A stretch of 64,000 nucleotides of DNA from UBA1952 sp965246765 (GTDB lineage Bacteria; Bacteroidota; Bacteroidia; Chitinophagales; Chitinophagaceae), in assembly GCA_965246765.1 (NCBI GenBank), contig CBDFFJ010000005.1:310001-374000 (forward strand), in the 5' to 3' direction. This document shows positions 34,237-44,441 of this stretch, one piece after another; position 1 is the stretch's first letter, and each line of letters begins with the position of its first letter. The position numbers and the translations under genes were made by a program. A model generated the notes under the pieces. It was not told the origin of the DNA and ran no database searches. It saw only the letters and a list, made by a program, of their open reading frames with translations.

Positions 34237-34635
34237 CTACTCCGTAAGCGCAGCAATGAGCTTCGCCTGGGCCGATTTGAGATCGTCGGCACTCACATTC
34301 ATTTTCCGCCGGGTAAAATTCAGATCGTCTGCGCTATTGATCGGTACCAGGTGCATATGCGCATGCGGCACTTCAAGGCCTATTATGCTTAAGCCGCAGC
34401 GGTTGCATGGGAATGCGCGCTCAATAGCTTTGGCGACCGGCTGTGCAAAAACCATCCACTGCCCGATCAGCGCCGCCGGAAGGTCAAAAGCGCAGTCCGT
34501 CTCCAGCTTAGGCACTACCAGTGTGTGTCCTGCCGTCAATGGCGCAATATCAAGGAATGCGTAGAAGTGCTCATCTTCTCTAATCCTGTAAGATGGGATC
34601 TCGCCCCGTATGATGCGCGTAAAAATGCTGGCCAT
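34237..34635 (-). CDS. HIT family hydrolase
   Basis: 132 residues from ATG 34635. MASIFTRIIRGEIPSYRI start, FLDIAPLTAGHTLVVPK, and the histidine triad HAHMHLVP near the C-terminus. HIT proteins hydrolyse AMP linked to small groups (for example adenosine phosphoramidates); the natural substrate is not known. The start is 4 bp after the greA stop, so it is the second gene of a greA-hit operon. Confidence 0.9.
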   Translation of the reverse strand: MASIFTRIIRGEIPSYRIREDEHFYAFLDIAPLTAGHTLVVPKLETDCAFDLPAALIGQWMVFAQPVAKAIERAFPCNRCGLSIIGLEVPHAHMHLVPINSADDLNFTRRKMNVSADDLKSAQAKLIAALTE

Positions 34636-34639
34636 TGAA

Positions 34640-35113
34640 TCAGGCGGATATTTTATCAATCTTGAATTGCAGCATTCCTCCGGGAGTTTGTATCTCTACT
34701 TTCTCGCCCTTGGTCTTGCCAAGAACGCCCTTGCCGATCGGCGAGGTAACGGAAATCTTGCCTGCTTTCAGATCTGCTTCCGTTTCCGAAACAAGCTGGT
34801 ATTCTACCGTTTTCTTGGTTTTAAGATTGGTCAGCTTCACTTTTGTGAGTATGGATGCCTTGCTCGTATCCACGTCCTTTGAGTCCATCACCCGCGCGTT
34901 TACCAGGGCTGTTTCCAGGTAAGCAATGCGTGATTCGTGGTGGCCTTGCGCCTCTTTGGCGGCGTCGTATTCAGCATTCTCCTTAAGATCGCCTTTTTCT
35001 CGTGCATCTGCTATCTGACGGGCTATCTCTGCCCGGCCGGTTGTCTTTAGCTGAGACAGCTCTTCTTTCAGCTGATCCAGGGTTTCCTGGCTAACATAAT
35101 TTATTGAAGACAT
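34640..35113 (-). CDS. greA: Transcription elongation factor GreA
   Basis: 157 residues from ATG 35113. Stimulates transcript cleavage by backtracked RNA polymerase. N-terminal coiled coil (LDQLKEELSQLKTTGRAEIA) with the acidic tip ADAREKGDLKENAEYDAAKE, then the C-terminal FKBP-like domain (VKLTNLKTKKTVEYQLVSET, SPIGKGVLGKTKGEKVEI). A longer frame upstream to 35158 is not needed. It is separated from the PorV-type gene by a strong terminator. Confidence 0.95.
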   Translation of the reverse strand: MSSINYVSQETLDQLKEELSQLKTTGRAEIARQIADAREKGDLKENAEYDAAKEAQGHHESRIAYLETALVNARVMDSKDVDTSKASILTKVKLTNLKTKKTVEYQLVSETEADLKAGKISVTSPIGKGVLGKTKGEKVEIQTPGGMLQFKIDKISA

Positions 35114-35147
35114 ATATCCTGGACTTTCAGTCAGTTTGGTATTGGAC

Positions 35148-35188
35148 GAAAAAAACACAACGCTTCTGCCGGGTGCAGAAGCGTTGTG
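35148..35188 (-). terminator. Intrinsic terminator after the PorV-type gene
   Basis: CACAACGCTTCTGC (35156-35169) and GCAGAAGCGTTGTG (35175-35188) form a 14-bp perfect stem with a 5-nt loop. Read on the minus strand it is followed by seven T residues (A-run at 35149-35155). It ends the 44.3-35.2 kb operon. Confidence 0.9.
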
Positions 35189-35208
35189 TGCAAATGTAAT
35201 GAAAAGAG

Positions 35209-36327
35209 TTACTGGGCCTCTGTAGCAGCCTCCGCCTTACCTTTTTTGCTAAGCATAAAGCGCAGCGATACCGTATGAACGCCATTATCAGGGCGGCGCG
35301 TGGGACGGAACGAATAATCAATGCCAACCTTTGGGCCATTGCTGCCGAGGCGGGTCATGACTGTAGCTCCGGCGCTGACGCCTGTATAAAACGTGGTAGC
35401 AAGGGCGTCATTTGAAATGTCCTTCTCGTAGCGGTAACCACCGCGGATCATGACCATATCGCGGAAGCTGTACTCTAAGCCGCCGTGGATATAGTCGTTG
35501 TTGAATGAGTTGGAAGTAAATGCCAGCATTACAGAAAGGCGGTGCTTTGGAAGATCGTCTTCCTTAGCAAGGTGCTTGCCGTCAAGATAAAAATCGTAGG
35601 CGGCTCCGATGTTGAGGTAAGTTGGCATCTCAAAGCGCTCAGAGGGCGTCTGACGGCTCAGGTCGTAGCCGAGCTCCGGCGTTTCGCTGTCAAAGGAAAA
35701 GCCCGGACCAGTGAACTTCATATTTGTGCCCACATTGCGCAGGGTTACGCCAAAGTGGAAATTATCCTGCAGGCCGGTAACATACTGCACACCCGCCTCA
35801 AATGCTGCGCCCATAGCGCTCGCGTTCGTGATCTTCTCGCTTACTATGGTAGCGCCTACGCCCGCGTGAATGCTGTGCGAGAATTCTTTCGCGAAGCCTA
35901 CCTGAATGTTATAGAACGATGGCTTATACGAACCGATTCCGCCACTAGGGTGATTGAAGTCGGTGATCTGGATTTCGCCGTAGTCCATTGACATGATGTT
36001 TACGCCGACCACGCCGGCATTCCCTGCGCGGATAGCTACGCCACCATTAAAAATGTTGACATTGGAGCCGCGCAGATAGGCAGTATATGAAACGCCCACA
36101 TCAAACTTTTCCGTGAACGCAAGGCCGGCGATATTCGTCTTCATGGCCTCCAGGCCGGCGACGTTGGACGTATTAGCGCCGAAGACGCCCGTGCTCATGC
36201 CCCAGGGATTTATCAGCAGTTCCGATGCGCCTGCCTGGCCTGTACGGTCTTTATTGCCGGCAAAGGCGGAAGTGCTCAGCGCCAGGGCGGCGAGTGCCAG
36301 GCTTGTTTTTGCTATTGCTTTTGTCAT
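35209..36327 (-). CDS. PorV/PorQ family outer-membrane protein
   Basis: 372 residues with a signal peptide (MTKAIAKTSLALAALALSTSAFA) and a predicted beta-barrel of the FadL/PorV type. N-terminal GASELLINPWGMSTGVFGAN is the usual PorV/PorQ start, followed by alternating strands (FDVGVSYTAYLRG, FGVTLRNVGTNMKFTG, MIRGGYRYEKD) and a C-terminal VSLRFMLSKKG. Such proteins carry or accept type IX secretion cargo at the outer membrane. It is third in line after a TonB receptor and a giant secreted protein on the same strand, ending at a strong terminator. Which PorV/PorQ subtype it is cannot be decided here. Confidence 0.8.
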   Translation of the reverse strand: MTKAIAKTSLALAALALSTSAFAGNKDRTGQAGASELLINPWGMSTGVFGANTSNVAGLEAMKTNIAGLAFTEKFDVGVSYTAYLRGSNVNIFNGGVAIRAGNAGVVGVNIMSMDYGEIQITDFNHPSGGIGSYKPSFYNIQVGFAKEFSHSIHAGVGATIVSEKITNASAMGAAFEAGVQYVTGLQDNFHFGVTLRNVGTNMKFTGPGFSFDSETPELGYDLSRQTPSERFEMPTYLNIGAAYDFYLDGKHLAKEDDLPKHRLSVMLAFTSNSFNNDYIHGGLEYSFRDMVMIRGGYRYEKDISNDALATTFYTGVSAGATVMTRLGSNGPKVGIDYSFRPTRRPDNGVHTVSLRFMLSKKGKAEAATEAQ

Positions 36328-36404
36328 TGCTTCTTGCGATGTACTATGATACGTTTTAGCCTATCCGAACCGCCACAGGGGCGGCCCGGATGAGCATTTA
36401 AATA

Positions 36405-39400
36405 TTAATAAGTAGTCAGATCCACCGGACGCATGGCACCAAACCAGCGAATAACTTTCTCTCCGATCCCCTCGGCCTGTACATGTACGAGGTACATACC
36501 GCTGGAGATAGCAAGGCCCTTCGCGTTACGCGTGTCCCAGTCAACATACGGCAGGTCGTTGTCCTTTGTAAGGGTGCGGATGAGCGAGCCGTCCGTAGAG
36601 TAGATGCTGATGGTTGCTTTCTTCGGAAGGTTGATAATGCGCACGCGTGTATCCAGACGGCTGGCTTCGTAGCCTACATAACCGTAGTACGGATTGGGTG
36701 ACATCAGGATTTTATCCAGAAGCTCCTGTTTCGCATCGCTGTAATTGCCCGCATCGGTAAGCGGCTTTTGCGCGAGGCCCTTGGTACTGAATGTGTACAG
36801 CGGGAAACCGTTGTTGCGACGCGGCTCATACTTAGACAGTTCAGGAATGTAACGGGTATATGGAACATTCACACGGATGCGCACGCGGGTATCAGTAGGA
36901 ATCAAGCCGTCCGCCAAGCTCTTGAAATGATAACCGGGCGCGAGGATCGGCAGGCCTATCCAACGGATTTGATTGTAAAGTGGACCGCCAGGTGAGTTTA
37001 TCTGTAATCCACTCCAGAAAGCCGAGTCTTGATCGTACTTAGTACCCATAATGTACACGTAGTGCTTTCCGCCGAAGAGGACAGCGCCCTGGCTGGAAAG
37101 TACATTGCCGCTTGGATTCCAGATAAGATCGGAACCATTGTCAGACTTCAGATAGGAGTCTTCGCCTAAAACAATGTTTAAGCGCTCACCCGTTTCCGGA
37201 TTAATCGCATAGCCCGGGAAGTAAGAGTAGCCGATGTCACCTTCCACCTTACTATAGACCGGCGCTCCGGTCGCATCAAGCTGGCCATTCCATGACTGGT
37301 GGGCACGGAGAAGGAACTTTTTAGCCTGTCCGTCCGCCAAGTTTACGTCATCCTGAAGCTCCATAACGACGCAGCGTGTCCACTTTGTTTTGTCGCTCGT
37401 GAATACTACATCCACGCCTTTCAATACTTTAAGTGAGGATGATAGCATACGCTGCTCGGCTACTCCGAAGCCGCAATCAGACTTGCCTTCAACCGCTGCA
37501 AGCACTGCAGGCGCCCATGAGCCCTTGTTGAGTGTGCTACCCGGAAGGAGACTTTCAAAATATTGATATGGATCCTGGTTGAAACGACCTGTGGAAGAGA
37601 CGTTGTTATCGGCATAATTACAAGGTGGGTTTCCCTTAGGCGCCTCTAAGGTGCCCGCTCGGATCCAGTTACGCGGATCAGTCTGAACATCTACATCCTG
37701 CACACCGGCCATCCAGAGATTGTTCGGATCATTGAAAGTAATGTCGGAAGTGATCAGGCCATTCTTTGCAGACAGCGTATCGCCGGCAGTGCCTACCTGG
37801 TGAATGTCAACAGACAAGCCGTATTTTTCAATAATCTGCTCATTTGGCGTAGAGATACCTGTGTTTCCGCGCTCATTGTAAATAACGATCTTGTTTCCGG
37901 CTGCATCAGTGCTTTGCAGCTTCCATCCAACACTTGGGCTTGCGCCGGTAATGAAACGGTTAGCCGCGGTGTCTGAAGCAAGCGTGTCAGTGATATAAAG
38001 CTCCCAATCCAGTGGCTGAACCTTGGCAGGGTCTATTACCTTAACTCTCACCGGGCCGGCGCCTGGCTGATACACTGGCTGCAGCGCCTGATAATTTGGT
38101 CCCTTAATCGCTTCGTCTTCGGTAGCTGCATCAAAGGCCGTTGCATTACCGCCGTTACCGGCGCCTTCCAGTCGCTTGATGATAACGCCATCGCCATAAT
38201 CAGAGGTAAGTAGTGAGCCTGTGAAGCCGGATGCCGGATTTGGCATTGCCGCAACGATTGGAATATTCCGGCCATTTGCCGTGTGCGCGCTTTCCAGGTA
38301 AGGCGTATTCTGAGTAGAATCGGGCAATGAGAAGCTAAACGGACGGAAATTATTCACGGCAAATGCAACCGCTACGAAGTAATAGTTCCGATAGTTCACA
38401 AAGCGCTTATCGGCGCCCTTTGCAAAGGCATCATTGCTTAGCTGGAAGGAGTGGACGATACCGCTGTCCTTCAGCTTCACTTTTTGTTGTGTATTGATTA
38501 CGCCTGCACCCAATTCCGGAGCGCTCACATAGTTATTGACCAGACCGCTGATTCCATTCTGTATATCAGATTCAAACACCTCAGCAGCAACGGTATTGTC
38601 AACCTCGCCGCGCTCATTGAAGATATTGTTTACAGATACGCTGGCATTCTTCAGCTGGAATACGCGGTAACCCTCAAACTTGTAAAGTGAGTCGCCGTTC
38701 TTAGCCAGGCGGCGCGTACGCGGCGTAGAAATTCTGCTGAAGCTCTCATTGAAATTGCTATACGGTGTAGTGGATTGGTCATTTACGAGGTAGAATACCA
38801 GTTTACGATCCATTTCGCGAACGACCATGCGGGGGGCCTCCGGGCCTTCAATCGTCTTGAAGTGGTTGTCAAAAAGATCCTGAATCAGGTCATCCGCCGC
38901 ACGGATGCGGGTAAAGCTTCCATTCGGGCAGCCGCCGACATTCGGAACCCAGCAGGCACCGATGATTATATCGTTAGTAACACCACCGGCTTCCAAGCGG
39001 AACGGGCCTGAGGAGTGTACAAAGCGGCGGTCGCCGGTTGTCGTGCCGCATTGGCACTCAGACCAGTCGCCTGCGCGATCGGGATTACCAGGCCATACGT
39101 AGTTGATATCCGGGCCAGGGCCATAAGCTGTTGATGAGGGACATGAAGCCTGATCGTTGTGCAAATGCCCGCCCTGACGATTAAAACCAGTCATAACACG
39201 GTACATCTCAAGAGCATTACCCGGATCACCGATAGAGCCGCCGCCATTATTAAAGTAATTGAAGACCGTCATACCGAGCGTATCTTCCACCGCATCCTGA
39301 CCATTTCCCTTACGGAGAATTTGCTTCAGGCCGTTTCTGCGGAAGGAGTCAACTACCAGTTTATCGTAGATTACACGCTTAGGGCCGATGAAGAAGTCAA

Positions 39401-40454
39401 CGCCCACCATCGGTACAGCAGAGCCGTAGTCCGTTGGCTTACCTGTGCCATCCACGCTCTTACCATTGTACATGATGCCCAGCGAGCGCGCAGTATCGCA
39501 GCCGATATAGTCATCCGTACCATCGCCAAGATCGGCGTCCGTCCATGTCGCCATGTAAGTCTGGTTCAGATTAAGCGTCCCACGGTTGATCAGCTTATAC
39601 TGAATAAAAGTCGCGTCGTTCAAGAAGTCTTTAGAAGAATAGGCAAACGCGCTGGCTTGCACTTCCATGCCAATGGCAACTGACTGCGACTGGAGCTTTA
39701 CATTGCCCTGGTCATTGAACACCCACCAGATGAACTGGTCGCCGGCAATATCCGGGTAGTCACCACCTTTAGCATTGTAGCCGGGAGTACCATCCACTTC
39801 AATATATGGCGCATAGTTGCGGCCAAATTTGCTATAGTTTGGATTGGTAAGGATATTTAGTGGCAAACCGCTTGCGCCCCGAGCTTCGTCATTGCCCGTA
39901 GCAGGCCATTGCCTGATTGTTTCAAATACTGGATCGTCCACGCTCTCATTGCGCTTAAGCTTCTCCTGAAAATCAATCAGCGTAGTACGATCAATTTTCC
40001 AGAACTTATCCCAGTCGGAGCATATAGTCTTGTCAGGCGCCGAGTTTACGTTAGAGCCATCTACCTGCGTAGGGCCAGGCCAGTAATCATTACCAGTCTG
40101 GCGGTAAGTCTGTCCTGCTACTTTCAAGGTGTTCTGGTCATCATAACCACCTACCCACACAGAGCCTGCGAACAGCGAGTTTTTACCGCTGCCCTTCGGC
40201 ACTTCATATTTTGCCGTTCCGGTGCCGCGGTCCCACCACATGTCGCCGCCGGTCATCATTCTGGCGCGCACGTTATTGATGTCCAGATCAATAGTGGCTG
40301 TAGCCGGGTTACATGCCGCGGCTGTTGTTTTAAGCCCGAGCCGCGGACCATTTACCGGCATGCCAATCGTGGGAAGCGCAAAGCTCTGCAAGGCCATGCC
40401 CGTAAGACATGTTGCAGCTGCCGCGCCAACCAGCATTCTTGAGATAATATTCAT
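36405..40454 (-). CDS. Large secreted protein with T9SS-like C-terminal domain
   Basis: 1349 residues with a signal peptide (MNIISRMLVGAAAATCLTGM onward, cleavage near SFA). The body has no catalytic motif I recognise; it is rich in Asn, Gly and Thr. A cysteine-containing stretch (about residues 440-515, for example NGSFTRIRAADDLIQDLFDN) may be disulfide bonded. The C-terminal ~100 residues (MSPNPYYGYVGYE, TISIYSTDGSLIRTLTKDND, SGMYLVHVQAEGIGEK) resemble a FlgD/T9SS type A sorting domain, so it is likely exported by the type IX system and surface displayed. It lies between a TonB receptor (31 bp upstream) and a PorV/PorQ gene (77 bp downstream), forming a three-gene surface module. Confidence 0.75.
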   Translation of the reverse strand: MNIISRMLVGAAAATCLTGMALQSFALPTIGMPVNGPRLGLKTTAAACNPATATIDLDINNVRARMMTGGDMWWDRGTGTAKYEVPKGSGKNSLFAGSVWVGGYDDQNTLKVAGQTYRQTGNDYWPGPTQVDGSNVNSAPDKTICSDWDKFWKIDRTTLIDFQEKLKRNESVDDPVFETIRQWPATGNDEARGASGLPLNILTNPNYSKFGRNYAPYIEVDGTPGYNAKGGDYPDIAGDQFIWWVFNDQGNVKLQSQSVAIGMEVQASAFAYSSKDFLNDATFIQYKLINRGTLNLNQTYMATWTDADLGDGTDDYIGCDTARSLGIMYNGKSVDGTGKPTDYGSAVPMVGVDFFIGPKRVIYDKLVVDSFRRNGLKQILRKGNGQDAVEDTLGMTVFNYFNNGGGSIGDPGNALEMYRVMTGFNRQGGHLHNDQASCPSSTAYGPGPDINYVWPGNPDRAGDWSECQCGTTTGDRRFVHSSGPFRLEAGGVTNDIIIGACWVPNVGGCPNGSFTRIRAADDLIQDLFDNHFKTIEGPEAPRMVVREMDRKLVFYLVNDQSTTPYSNFNESFSRISTPRTRRLAKNGDSLYKFEGYRVFQLKNASVSVNNIFNERGEVDNTVAAEVFESDIQNGISGLVNNYVSAPELGAGVINTQQKVKLKDSGIVHSFQLSNDAFAKGADKRFVNYRNYYFVAVAFAVNNFRPFSFSLPDSTQNTPYLESAHTANGRNIPIVAAMPNPASGFTGSLLTSDYGDGVIIKRLEGAGNGGNATAFDAATEDEAIKGPNYQALQPVYQPGAGPVRVKVIDPAKVQPLDWELYITDTLASDTAANRFITGASPSVGWKLQSTDAAGNKIVIYNERGNTGISTPNEQIIEKYGLSVDIHQVGTAGDTLSAKNGLITSDITFNDPNNLWMAGVQDVDVQTDPRNWIRAGTLEAPKGNPPCNYADNNVSSTGRFNQDPYQYFESLLPGSTLNKGSWAPAVLAAVEGKSDCGFGVAEQRMLSSSLKVLKGVDVVFTSDKTKWTRCVVMELQDDVNLADGQAKKFLLRAHQSWNGQLDATGAPVYSKVEGDIGYSYFPGYAINPETGERLNIVLGEDSYLKSDNGSDLIWNPSGNVLSSQGAVLFGGKHYVYIMGTKYDQDSAFWSGLQINSPGGPLYNQIRWIGLPILAPGYHFKSLADGLIPTDTRVRIRVNVPYTRYIPELSKYEPRRNNGFPLYTFSTKGLAQKPLTDAGNYSDAKQELLDKILMSPNPYYGYVGYEASRLDTRVRIINLPKKATISIYSTDGSLIRTLTKDNDLPYVDWDTRNAKGLAISSGMYLVHVQAEGIGEKVIRWFGAMRPVDLTTY

Positions 40455-40485
40455 ATTAGCGTTATTACGGAGTTGATACGGACGT

Positions 40486-43400
40486 TTAGAAATTCAGGCG
40501 GAGACCCAGGAATATTGTGCGTGGTGCACCGATAAAGCTTGGATCCGTCTGGCGGACGTTATAGAGTGTCTGGAACGATTGCTGGTCAACCTGGTTGCCG
40601 ATAACCTGCTGGCCGATAGCGGAAGTAAGGAATCCGTCGTCGTCTGCGCGGCCTGTATAGCCATATACGCGGCGCACATCCTGAATGTTGAGCACATTGC
40701 GGGCATACATATAGATGTTGATGCCGAGACGGCTCTGGCGCGGCGCCTCGCCTTCCTTATCCTTATGGAACTTCAACGGGATCGTCTTGTCAAGGTTTAC
40801 ATCCAGATTGAAGTGCCCGGAAATACGTGAGCCATTTACAGTGCCTTCAATTACAGGAGAGTTGGACGCGCCGGCCTGAAGATTTTGCGCAGATGCATAT
40901 TTGGTGTACGGCTCACCGCTACGGGCAGTCAGCAGGAACTGAATACCTGAGTTTTCAAACGGATGGCTGCTGCCGAGGCTCGGGCCACGGCGATCGCCTG
41001 CAAAGCGGTAGTCAATCTGCGCGTTGATATTGTGACGTGAGTCAAAGGTGACCGGGAACTGTGTACGTAGGTTTGGCAGGCCGGCTGCAACCAGTTGGTT
41101 CAGCACGCCGCTACCGTTAACCCGGTTTGCATCGCCGCCGTTAGCCGACTGCGCGCTTGAGCCGGTGCCTTCGGTAAAGGACAACGTATAGTTGATGTTC
41201 AGGCTCAGATTACCAAGGCGGCGAAGCTCGTAAGCGAGGGAAAGACCCTTGTACGTAGAGAAGTCACGATTACCGTATGTGTAGTACGTAATAGGATAAG
41301 CATACAGGTACGGCCTGATCTGAATCTGATCCTTACGTTCTTTGTAAAAGCCGGAGAACGTGATACCGGAGCGGTCGCTCAGGCGCTGCTGGAAGCCGAC
41401 TTCGTAATCAACCATACGCTCAGGCTTCAGATTGGAGTTTTCGTAAATATTGCTTGGATTCTGGTCAATGAACAGATAATCATACTGTTGGGCGTAGGCG
41501 CCGGTGTTGGGCCGCTGATAAAGCACATCGTAGTGCGCGTAGAAGAGCGCGTTTTCATTAAGCGGGAAGGAGAAGTTGACACGTGGCATCACATTCACCT
41601 GCGGCTTGTAGTCAGTAAAGCTTTGATCCACCAGGCTGCCAAATGCAGAGTCTTTAATGTCTGGCAGGGTGTTGGTGCGATCATCTACTTGTAAAAACGG
41701 TTGCAAGGCAGCAGCGCCTGTGCGCGTCTTCAATACCTGCGGATCTTCCACTTCGCGCCCCTGAGCATCATACCAGGTGTCGCCATTGCGGTAGCCGATG
41801 ATTGTCGGATCTTTTACGCTTGGAGAGTTGTTGCCCACATAAACCACGTAATCTGAGCCGATGTTTGCGGGGTGGTTAACTGCGGCGCCGCCGGTACCTG
41901 ACTTCGTCATGTAGCTGCCCACGGTGCGTACAGCGTAAAGTGAGTAAGGGTCTCTCAGCACCTTCGTATTGTTGTCAAAGCGCTCAACCCGGACGCCGAG
42001 CGTGATACGGAAGTCCTTATATTGTATATAGTCGGACAGGTAACCGGCGATGTAATTGGGACGATAAGCCCCTACAGGGCGGGTAAAGTATCCGTCTTTA
42101 TCCTTAGCCGTCCAGAAGTCGTTGAAGTTAACGTTGCCGGTGAGGAGCTTGCCGGTATAGTCATAGCCATAATAGCCTACCTGAGACACGCCGCCGTTCA
42201 AAAGGTCGTCGGCAGAGAACATATCCAGTGAATAGGTGGACGGATCATAGAAATCTGTGTTTATATAATCCTTACGGCTTGTAATCTGCCCGCTTGCCAG
42301 CAGCTTGTCGCGCAGGTGCTTGTCAAATGCGCTTTCGGCGGCATTGTCAAACTTACGCTCATAAAGAATCGTATCGCTCGGTGTAGGATTGATCACACCG
42401 GCCTGCACCTGGGCAAGGGTATAGCGTACACCATTCTTGATAAATACCGGAGATGCATCCACTTCGGTAAACACTACGCGCTGGCTAAGCTGGCGCATGA
42501 GGCTCCAGAGACCGGCGCCGCTTACGCTGTAGAAGCGCTGGTTCCGCTGCTGATAGTAGAGACCAAACTCAACGGAATGCGTCGTTTTTTTATGCTTCAG
42601 GTCAAAAGAGGCATCGATGCCTACGGCCACCTGGTCGTCATTAGTCTGACGCCAGCCGCTACGGCCATTCGCATAACCGCCCAGGTTTTTAAAGAGACTG
42701 TACACTTCCTGCGGGGCGTCGCCGTTGCGGAGACCGCGGCCCGCCTGAATGTTTGTCTGCGAAAGCGGTGAAGGATTCAGCGCGTAGAAGTCCTTGGTAT
42801 AGTTCGCAAGTATCGGATTCTTGTCGCTCGGAGTAAATATTACGCCGGACGGTATGTAACCGCGAAGGCGGACACCAAAAACCTGAGAAGAGTCGTCCAG
42901 GCTACCAGCGGAATAGGCAGGAATAAAGCGCTCATCAAACTTGCCTACGTAGCCGTAGTCAAATGTGCTGTGCTTCAGATTCTTGTCCTGCGTGGTTGAG
43001 TAATCCTTCTGGTAATCGGCCTGTACCGTATAGTAGGCATTGGTGATCGCGTTATCCTTCAGCTGGTCCGTACTTACCTTATTACCGAACTTCTGCGTGA
43101 AGCGGATATAGCCACGGCCTGTCTGCGAGGAAGTGCGGGCTGTGTTTTCCAGCGAAAGGAGGGACAGTTGCCGGTCATACTCCGGATTGTCAAGCGCAAA
43201 ATAGCTGGCGCCGACGCGCACGCTCAGGTTATCGCTCAGATTAAAGTCCAGCTTGCCGCCGAGCTGACCGCGGTAGTATTCCGCGTTCATACGCTTCTTG
43301 CTGGTGTAGAGGTCGCTTTCCTGAATAAAGTTGGTAGAGAAGTCGCTGCGGGTCTGGCCGTTCTGCTGGATCAGGCGAAGCGGATGCGCCTGGAGCTCGG

Positions 43401-44334
43401 CGAGCTTGGCCTCATTCACATAATAGTTGGGCGAATAGTTCGGGCTGTAATCATCCGCGTAAATACCATCCGCCGTAATGCTGTAGCCAATAATAGGGCG
43501 GCGGTTGCCGAAGGAATCCTTCTTGCGCAGGAGCGGACCGGACAGGTTGATTGTCAGTTGATTCTGATTGAAGCCTTCCAGCGAATGCTCGTACTGGATA
43601 TTGCCCTGCGTGCGGGAAGTAGCGCCCTTGGTGGTAATGCTTACTAGGCCTCCGGAGGCGTCTCCGTAACGGGCAGGAATGCCAGAGGAGAAGGTAGTGA
43701 TCGTTTCTACAGAGCCGGGAGCCTGGTTGGTAAAGTTGGTAGCGCCCGGAGGAAGCTGCACGCCATCCACCACGAATTTGGTGCCTGTGGTACGGCCACC
43801 ACCGATGCTTAGGCCTGCGCCTGAACCGCCCTGATACACCTGCGTGCTGAGGGCTGCGATATCGGAAGTGTTACGCGTAGGCGCCTTTTCAATCTGCTCT
43901 GCAGTCTTTACCTGGCGGCCACCGGGATTTTCCGGGTCAATGATCGGGGCCTGATAACCGCGAACCGCATGCACTTCGGCCTGAATCTTCTTACCGCCCT
44001 GAGTTACTTCATTAGTGGTGATCAACTTGCCGTTAACAGTAACAAGCTGGTCAGCAGCTACTACAACGCCGGTGATAGTGAGGTCCTTACCGAGGTAAGA
44101 GAACTTTACGTCATAGCGACCGCCATTGAGCGGCTTAATGGTATAATTACCGTCAAAGTCCGTAAGGTCACGGCCTTTCTGGATACCGCCTTCTGACACC
44201 AACACGTTGGCATTCACAATCGGGTTGCCCTTTTCATCCTTCAGATTTCCCTTGATGCCGGAGCCTTGCGCAAACGCAAATCCTGGCAAACAAAGCAATA
44301 TCACCACAAACGCTGAACGTATTATACGATTCAT
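40486..44334 (-). CDS. TonB-dependent receptor with carboxypeptidase-like domain
   Basis: 1282 residues. Signal peptide MNRIIRSAFVVILLCLPGFA. Residues about 27-95 are a CarboxypepD_reg-like sandwich (GIKGNLKDEKGNPIVNANVL). Residues about 120-240 are a plug domain (TRNTSDIAALSTQVYQGGSG, FVVDGVQLPPGATNF, GSVETITTFSSGIPARYGDA). The rest is a 22-strand-type barrel ending IGAPRTIFLGLRLNF with the terminal aromatic. Substrate unknown. First gene of the module with the giant secreted protein and PorV/PorQ. TACCTTTA on the minus strand at 44369-44376 is a plausible -7 box 34 bases upstream. Confidence 0.88.
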   Translation of the reverse strand: MNRIIRSAFVVILLCLPGFAFAQGSGIKGNLKDEKGNPIVNANVLVSEGGIQKGRDLTDFDGNYTIKPLNGGRYDVKFSYLGKDLTITGVVVAADQLVTVNGKLITTNEVTQGGKKIQAEVHAVRGYQAPIIDPENPGGRQVKTAEQIEKAPTRNTSDIAALSTQVYQGGSGAGLSIGGGRTTGTKFVVDGVQLPPGATNFTNQAPGSVETITTFSSGIPARYGDASGGLVSITTKGATSRTQGNIQYEHSLEGFNQNQLTINLSGPLLRKKDSFGNRRPIIGYSITADGIYADDYSPNYSPNYYVNEAKLAELQAHPLRLIQQNGQTRSDFSTNFIQESDLYTSKKRMNAEYYRGQLGGKLDFNLSDNLSVRVGASYFALDNPEYDRQLSLLSLENTARTSSQTGRGYIRFTQKFGNKVSTDQLKDNAITNAYYTVQADYQKDYSTTQDKNLKHSTFDYGYVGKFDERFIPAYSAGSLDDSSQVFGVRLRGYIPSGVIFTPSDKNPILANYTKDFYALNPSPLSQTNIQAGRGLRNGDAPQEVYSLFKNLGGYANGRSGWRQTNDDQVAVGIDASFDLKHKKTTHSVEFGLYYQQRNQRFYSVSGAGLWSLMRQLSQRVVFTEVDASPVFIKNGVRYTLAQVQAGVINPTPSDTILYERKFDNAAESAFDKHLRDKLLASGQITSRKDYINTDFYDPSTYSLDMFSADDLLNGGVSQVGYYGYDYTGKLLTGNVNFNDFWTAKDKDGYFTRPVGAYRPNYIAGYLSDYIQYKDFRITLGVRVERFDNNTKVLRDPYSLYAVRTVGSYMTKSGTGGAAVNHPANIGSDYVVYVGNNSPSVKDPTIIGYRNGDTWYDAQGREVEDPQVLKTRTGAAALQPFLQVDDRTNTLPDIKDSAFGSLVDQSFTDYKPQVNVMPRVNFSFPLNENALFYAHYDVLYQRPNTGAYAQQYDYLFIDQNPSNIYENSNLKPERMVDYEVGFQQRLSDRSGITFSGFYKERKDQIQIRPYLYAYPITYYTYGNRDFSTYKGLSLAYELRRLGNLSLNINYTLSFTEGTGSSAQSANGGDANRVNGSGVLNQLVAAGLPNLRTQFPVTFDSRHNINAQIDYRFAGDRRGPSLGSSHPFENSGIQFLLTARSGEPYTKYASAQNLQAGASNSPVIEGTVNGSRISGHFNLDVNLDKTIPLKFHKDKEGEAPRQSRLGINIYMYARNVLNIQDVRRVYGYTGRADDDGFLTSAIGQQVIGNQVDQQSFQTLYNVRQTDPSFIGAPRTIFLGLRLNF

Positions 44335-44441
44335 ATGCTATGTTATGTAATTTTTAGCTTTTAGCGGGTAAAGGTAAAAAAGTCTGTTAAAGGCTGCGCT
44401 AAGCTTTCAAATTATTTAGTCGCACCAATGTCGTCATTTAC

